NCBI RefSeq assembly: GCF_025399835.1
Contig: NZ_JAODVR010000001.1
Coordinates: 992,001 to 1,056,000 of the forward strand
Source of the DNA: Haloarchaeobius sp. HME9146
Lineage (GTDB): Archaea; Halobacteriota; Halobacteria; Halobacteriales; Natrialbaceae
DNA length: 64,000 nucleotides
Direction of reading: 5' to 3'
Shown here: positions 59,704 through 64,000 of the stretch, one piece after another
Numbering within the stretch: the first letter of the stretch is position 1
Layout: each line of letters begins with the position of its first letter
Translations under genes and position numbers: made by a program
The notes under the pieces: model-generated
The model's database searches: none
The model's input: only the letters and a program-made list of their open reading frames with translations
What the model was told of the DNA's origin: nothing

Positions 59704-61976
59704 GCACTCGAACCGGCTCCGCCGCCAGTACCGCCGCGGCGACGGCCCAGGACGAGGTGAACTGGTATCGGCTGTTCGCCCTCGGCGGGCTCGCCGTCCT
59801 GACCGCGACGTGGGTGACGGTCCTCTACAAGCTCACGCAGGTCGTTGGCGGTTCGTTCGCTCTACTGTTCGCGGTCACGCTCTGTATCGCGCTCGCGGCG
59901 GTCCTCTCGCGGGTCATCTCCGAGCGGGTCGCCGCGGTGTTGACCGGGACGTTGCTCGTCGGAAGCTACCTGTTCTACATCCTCTCGACGCCGAACGGGC
60001 TCCAGGTGCTCATCCAGGCCTGGGACAAGATTCTCGCGGACACCATCGCGTTGCTCACCGGGCTCACCATCCTCCGGCTGAAGGAGGCGAGCCTGTGGAT
60101 ACTCGGGTTCGCACCCGCGCCCGTGTTCTTCTCGTGGTTCCTGGCGTTCCGCCGCCGCTACGTCTGGGCGGCGGTCACCGGGGGCCTCGCGTTCCTCGTC
60201 CTCATCCTCACCGGCGACGCCGCGACCTACCTCGGCAACCAGGGCTGGTTGCTCCGTGGCATGCTGTTCGGCGGGACGCTCGGTGGCATCGCGATGATCG
60301 GGTTCGGCGAACTCGAACGGCGTGGTGGCTCCATCCTGCAGGCGGACGTGCTCGTCGTGCTGTTCACGCTGATGCTCATCGCGTCGGCCATCCAGCTCCC
60401 GTTCGCCGGCGAGGCCCTGCGACTGTACGACACCGGGCCGACGACGGTCGAGGGGAGCCTTACCGAGGCTCCCGGTGAGTCGACCATCCTCGGCAGCATC
60501 GAACTCTCGCCCGAGGTGCGATTCACCACCCAGATGGACGAGCCACAGTACATGCGCGTCGGCGCGTACGACCGCTTCACCGGCGGGAAGTGGATACGAA
60601 CCGGCCAGTCACAACCGTACTCCGGCGAACTCGACGGGCCACCCGGGGAGACCGAGCGGGTGAGCCAGCTCGTGACCGTCAAGTCCGACCTGAACGTCAT
60701 GCCGGCGGCGAACCAGCCGATCCGGGTCGACGGACAGGTGCGCGATTTCACCCAGGTCACCGAACTGGGCAGCCTGCGTTCGTCGGTCCGGTTCCAGCCC
60801 AACGACACCTACCGCGTCATCAGCGAGGTGCCGACGGCCGGCCCCGCGACGCTGCGGACCGCCGGCACCGACTACCCCGACGAGGTAACGTCGCGATACC
60901 TGGCGGACAGCAACCAGCCGGACTTCTCCACCGAGTTCGAGCAGCGGACCCAGGCGATCGTCGACGACGCGGACGCCGAGAACCCCTACGAGACCGCGGT
61001 CGCCATCGAGAACTGGCTGGAAGCGAACAAGGAGTACTCGCTCGAGGTGAACCGCCCGCAGGGTAACATCGCGGAGAACTTCCTGCTCAACATGGACCGC
61101 GGCTACTGCGTCTACTACGCCACCACGATGACGATGATGCTCCGGGCACAGGACATCCCGGCGCGGTACGTCGTCGGCTACACGCCGGGCCAGCAGGTCG
61201 ACGAGAACGAGTGGGTCATGCGCGGCCTGAACTCGCACGCGTGGGTCGAGGTGTACTTCCCCGAGGTGGGCTGGGTCAAGTTCGACCCGACTCCGGCAGG
61301 GCCGCGCGAGGACGCCGAGTACGAGCGTGTCTCCGACGCACGTCAGGACGGCGAGCCGAACGTCGACACCGGCGACAGCGAGGACCAGCCGCTCACGACG
61401 ACGCCGGAACCGACCACGACCTCGAACGGGACATTCAACGACTCGAACCAGACGCGGACGTTCCGGACGCCGAACCTCGGCCAGACGACGCCCCAGGGTG
61501 ACGGGCAGTTCAACGGTAGCTTCCCGAGCGCGACCACCGGTGGTGGCGGGAGCGGCGGCTTCGACGGCTTCACCGACGGCCAGCGCCGGTTGCTCGCGTT
61601 CGGCTTCGTCGCCATGGTCGGGCTCGTCGCGAGCGCCCACCGGGCAGGGGTCACCGGCGCGGTCCAGCGCGAGGCCAAGATGCGCTGGCAGGGTGCGAGG
61701 CGCGAGCCCGACACCGACGTGGTCCGGGCCGTCGAACGACTCGAACTCCTGCTTGAGCGCAAGTACCGACCACGGCGCGCGAAGGAATCACCCAGACGGT
61801 ACATCTCCAGACTCTCGGTGTCGGGACTCGACGCCAGGGCCGAGCGCGTCGGTGAACTCCACGAGAAGGCGGTGTACGGGCCCGGAGTGAGCCAGGCCGA
61901 GGCGGACGAAGCGGTCGAACTGGTCGACGCGATCGTCCGGTCCCAGACGCCGCTACTCCGTCGATTCGCCGGGTAA
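59700..61976 (+). CDS. TgpA-like membrane transglutaminase (DUF3488/DUF4129)
   Basis: This 758-residue protein starts [20 protein letters not shown]. Its N-terminal part (about 25-240) has roughly six to seven helices. An extracellular transglutaminase domain follows with catalytic Cys near 470 ([14 protein letters not shown]), His near 513 ([10 protein letters not shown]) and Asp near 529 (VKFDPTPAG). A Thr-rich linker, another helix near 635 and a C-terminal DUF4129-type domain close it. The membrane and extracellular parts together with MoxR and DUF58 are a widespread cassette of unclear role, possibly protein cross-linking or cell-surface peptide processing. Confidence 0.93.
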   Translation: MSTRTGSAASTAAATAQDEVNWYRLFALGGLAVLTATWVTVLYKLTQVVGGSFALLFAVTLCIALAAVLSRVISERVAAVLTGTLLVGSYLFYILSTPNGLQVLIQAWDKILADTIALLTGLTILRLKEASLWILGFAPAPVFFSWFLAFRRRYVWAAVTGGLAFLVLILTGDAATYLGNQGWLLRGMLFGGTLGGIAMIGFGELERRGGSILQADVLVVLFTLMLIASAIQLPFAGEALRLYDTGPTTVEGSLTEAPGESTILGSIELSPEVRFTTQMDEPQYMRVGAYDRFTGGKWIRTGQSQPYSGELDGPPGETERVSQLVTVKSDLNVMPAANQPIRVDGQVRDFTQVTELGSLRSSVRFQPNDTYRVISEVPTAGPATLRTAGTDYPDEVTSRYLADSNQPDFSTEFEQRTQAIVDDADAENPYETAVAIENWLEANKEYSLEVNRPQGNIAENFLLNMDRGYCVYYATTMTMMLRAQDIPARYVVGYTPGQQVDENEWVMRGLNSHAWVEVYFPEVGWVKFDPTPAGPREDAEYERVSDARQDGEPNVDTGDSEDQPLTTTPEPTTTSNGTFNDSNQTRTFRTPNLGQTTPQGDGQFNGSFPSATTGGGGSGGFDGFTDGQRRLLAFGFVAMVGLVASAHRAGVTGAVQREAKMRWQGARREPDTDVVRAVERLELLLERKYRPRRAKESPRRYISRLSVSGLDARAERVGELHEKAVYGPGVSQAEADEAVELVDAIVRSQTPLLRRFAG

Positions 61977-62123
61977 CGCTTCGACGACTCGGCCGCGCTT
62001 CGGCGCGGTCGTGGTCACCCTATATAATACCGGTCGTCGCAGAGATTTCCAACAGTTGTCGTATCACCGAAGACGGCTGAAATCACCGTTGCGGTTCCGT
62101 TCGTTGCACGCACACCCGATAGT

Positions 62124-62133
62124 GTTTAATAGG
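62124..62133 (+). promoter_or_regulatory. TATA-like box of the SUI1 gene
   Basis: GTTTAATAGG lies about 25-34 bp upstream of the ATG at 62158, a leaderless spacing, and supports this start over an upstream in-frame extension. Confidence 0.5.
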
Positions 62134-62157
62134 GCGATTTCGTACATGCGCAGTGTA

Positions 62158-62451
62158 ATGTCGGAAGTCTGCTCGACGTGTGGATTGCCCGAGGAACTCT
62201 GCGTCTGCGAGGACGTCGCTAAGGGTGATACTGAACTCACAATCCGCATTGACGAGCGCAGATACGGTAAGGAAGTAACGGTCATCGAAGGGTTCGGTTC
62301 GAAAGACGTCGACCTCGACAGTCTTTCGTCCGACCTCAAATCGAAGTTCGCCTGCGGTGGGACGGTCGAAGACGACCACATCGAACTGCAGGGCAACCAC
62401 TCGGGCCGCATCGAGGATTTCCTCCGCGACCGCGGATTCAACGTCGCCTGA
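62158..62451 (+). CDS. Translation initiation factor aIF1 (SUI1)
   Basis: This 97-residue protein starts [20 protein letters not shown] at 62158. It has an N-terminal Cys-rich segment ([13 protein letters not shown]), then the SUI1 fold with [20 protein letters not shown] and [20 protein letters not shown]. It monitors start-codon selection on the small ribosomal subunit. Confidence 0.96.
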   Translation: MSEVCSTCGLPEELCVCEDVAKGDTELTIRIDERRYGKEVTVIEGFGSKDVDLDSLSSDLKSKFACGGTVEDDHIELQGNHSGRIEDFLRDRGFNVA

Positions 62452-62572
62452 ATCCACGCGTCACCGTGTCTTTTCGTATTTGTTGCGAGCGATAGCGCCA
62501 GCCGTGTGAGTCGGCCCGTGGACTCTCGTCGTCGAGTCCTCGGCTCGGCCGAGCACAGGGCGTCGCCCCGGC

Positions 62573-62941
62573 TCAGAAGGGTGCGTCGGTCGCGTTCTCG
62601 TCGGTCGCACCGTCGTCCGAACTGCCGTTTCCTTCGTCGAACTCCCACTCCCACGCTTCCAGGCCACCGGCCATGCTCTCGACGGTCCCGTCGAAGCCTT
62701 CGTAGGAGCCGATGAGGCGGGCAGCCTGCACGCTGGCTTGCCCGTGCGGGCAGACCGTGACCACGTGGTCACAGCCCTCGAAGCGCTCTACGTCCTTCGC
62801 GAGCCGCTGGAAGGGGAGGTTCGTCGAGCCGGGGATGTGTGCCCGCTGGTAGTTCAGTTCGTTGCGGATGTCGACTACACAGACGTCACTGTCCGTATCG
62901 AGGAGTTCCTTGACCTCGTCGGGCTGGATCTCGCCGTCCAT
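62573..62941 (-). CDS. Rhodanese domain sulfurtransferase-like protein
   Basis: This 122-residue protein starts MDGEIQPDEVKELLDTDSDV at 62941. It has VVDIRNELNYQRAHIPGSTN and the active loop VCPHGQASVQAARLIG with the catalytic Cys. The loop reads CPHGQAS, differing from the common CRSGxRS, so acceptor specificity may differ. A Ser/Asp-rich tail ends it. Confidence 0.92.
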   Translation of the reverse strand: MDGEIQPDEVKELLDTDSDVCVVDIRNELNYQRAHIPGSTNLPFQRLAKDVERFEGCDHVVTVCPHGQASVQAARLIGSYEGFDGTVESMAGGLEAWEWEFDEGNGSSDDGATDENATDAPF

Positions 62942-63157
62942 CGTTGGCGGTAGTTGACCAGCACGCCGGTTAAGCGTGCTGGACACGGAACCGTCGTGAG
63001 ACGGCCGGCTCCAGGGGTTCAAATACGAAGCCGCGGCCAGCATCGTCGATGCTGTGAGTCTCGCCCGCTGTCGAACGAGGCTGGTGTCCGGTGCACCGGC
63101 AGTGGGTTCCGGCGCGGTGCACCGGCTGTTCGCTACCCGATGCCAGCGACTGCTGTG

Positions 63158-64000
63158 CTAACTGTACGAGCCGAACAGCGGGAACGAGGAGTCGATGTTC
63201 CCTGTCGTGATGAGGCTGCTGTCGCCGCGGCCCTTGCCGGCGTTGTTCTGGTCGTCGAACACCTGGTCGTCGTTGAGCCGGAGGTCCGAGCCGAGGTCGG
63301 CCGCGAGCGCGTCGAGGTTCGACCGGGCGGAACTCGACGCGAGCGCGCTACCCAGCAATACGACAGCGCCGCCGTTCGAGACGAACGTCGAGAGTGCGTC
63401 GACCTCGCCGGTGGTGAACGCCTGCGGCGGGTTCGTGATGAGGATCGCGCGAGCCGTCGAGAGCGCGTTGTCGCCCACCCCGTCGAGCGTGTTCACCTGC
63501 TCGAACGCGATGTCCTGGCCTTCGAGATACCGCTGGTAGTGGACCGCGTCCTCGTTCGAGAGCGCGTGCTCGGCGTTGAACTGGCCGTGGCCACCGTCGA
63601 TGAGGAGCTGGCCGGACGTCGAGGAAAGGTAGTCGACGAGGTTGGTGAGGAACACCTCGTGCTGGCCGGTCTGCTGGTCCTCGTAGGCTTCGTTGATGGA
63701 GAGTCCGCCGACCATGGCAACACTCGCAGACTCGTCCACGCCGACGAGCGGAATCTGGTCGTAGCTGACGCCACCGGAGAGCTGCTGGTACGCCGTCGAC
63801 TCAGCGAACACCGGCACGCGGCCCGGGTCGATGGCACCGGTGTCGGTTCGTACCGACGAGACCTTCGGGAAGAACAGCTCGGAGACGGGGTCGTCGTCGA
63901 CCTCGCTCGTGTTCGCGGGGTCGCTCTGGGCCCAGACCCCCGCTCCGGCGGCCTGTGCGTCGTGCTCGGCCTGCCAGAAGTCGTCGTGTTTCGTCAGGCT
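63158..64000 (-). CDS. Secreted nuclease-like protein with DUF4350-type domain (cut by window end)
   Basis: On the minus strand the frame is open to the window end, giving at least 280 residues. The first visible part, LTKHDDFWQAEHDAQAAGAG then VWAQSDP, resembles the last helix of the staphylococcal-nuclease (thermonuclease) fold, which often ends A...A...G.GLW. The rest (AILITNPPQAFTTGEVDALS, TFVSNGGAVVLLGSALASSS) looks like a DUF4350/glutamine-amidotransferase-like domain, followed by a short tail. The N-terminus and any signal peptide lie outside. Confidence 0.65.
   Translation of the reverse strand, partial: SLTKHDDFWQAEHDAQAAGAGVWAQSDPANTSEVDDDPVSELFFPKVSSVRTDTGAIDPGRVPVFAESTAYQQLSGGVSYDQIPLVGVDESASVAMVGGLSINEAYEDQQTGQHEVFLTNLVDYLSSTSGQLLIDGGHGQFNAEHALSNEDAVHYQRYLEGQDIAFEQVNTLDGVGDNALSTARAILITNPPQAFTTGEVDALSTFVSNGGAVVLLGSALASSSARSNLDALAADLGSDLRLNDDQVFDDQNNAGKGRGDSSLITTGNIDSSFPLFGSYS

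Noticed and set aside
63010-63040. GGTTCAAATAC resembling a tRNA T-loop
   Set aside because: No acceptor, D or anticodon stems can be formed around it.

Overview
The window is chromosomal DNA of a halophilic archaeon (class Halobacteria). The evidence is very high G+C in most genes, acidic proteins rich in Asp and Glu, Tat-type twin-arginine lipoprotein signals, leaderless starts with TATA-like boxes about 25-30 nt upstream, and archaeal or haloarchaeal markers: ABCE1/Rli1, Sec61 beta, SUI1/eIF1, archaemetzincin, HemAT, the PINc-KH ATPase, and coenzyme F420 enzymes. I cannot name the species.

Layout. Bases 1-3029 hold two M32 carboxypeptidases, one cut by the window edge, around a transglutaminase-like lipoprotein. 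Bases 3425-5345 are a less GC-rich pair: a Tat-exported trypsin-like protease and a lipoprotein. Bases 5390-30000 are core haloarchaeal genome: M20 peptidase, HemAT aerotaxis transducer, PINc ATPase, EMC6-like protein with ABCE1, archaemetzincin, F420:NADP oxidoreductase (npdG), a Bat-type regulator, thioredoxin, Sec61 beta, pdxT, bifunctional nuclease, hisE, a peptidoglycan-recognition-type amidase, NOG1 and EngB GTPases, and NUDIX and GNAT enzymes.

Bases 29940-43325 are an accessory island marked by four same-orientation copies of a roughly 110-bp repeat whose complete copies have imperfect terminal inverted repeats. It holds a VapBC-like toxin-antitoxin pair, then an AT-rich stretch of orphan or broken genes. 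These include an immunity-like protein, a paralogue of it split by one in-frame TAA, two copies of a 56-codon gene (one frameshifted), a decayed glutaredoxin-like gene and two copies of a coding fragment. The island ends with a 2524-residue secreted protein: signal peptide, coiled-coil region, long Asp-rich calcium-type repeats, a Gly/Thr/Asp linker, four Cys-flanked repeats, a pre-toxin region, and an AT-rich C-terminal domain that resembles the tips of bacterial polymorphic toxins. A 112-codon immunity-like gene meets its stop codon head-on. I read this as an archaeal polymorphic toxin locus with an array of spare or decayed immunity modules, and it is the main finding.

Bases 43426-52916 are a complete sugar uptake and glucan degradation cluster: two permeases, a solute-binding lipoprotein, an exported GH15 glucoamylase, the ABC ATPase and a cytoplasmic GH15 enzyme. 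Bases 53211-64000 return to core genes: a NUDIX-eIF2B-like fusion, a phosphoesterase, cofE-mer (F420 and C1 metabolism), a MoxR-DUF58-transglutaminase operon, SUI1, a rhodanese, and a secreted nuclease-like protein cut by the window end. Recognitions are from memory of protein families; no searches were run.
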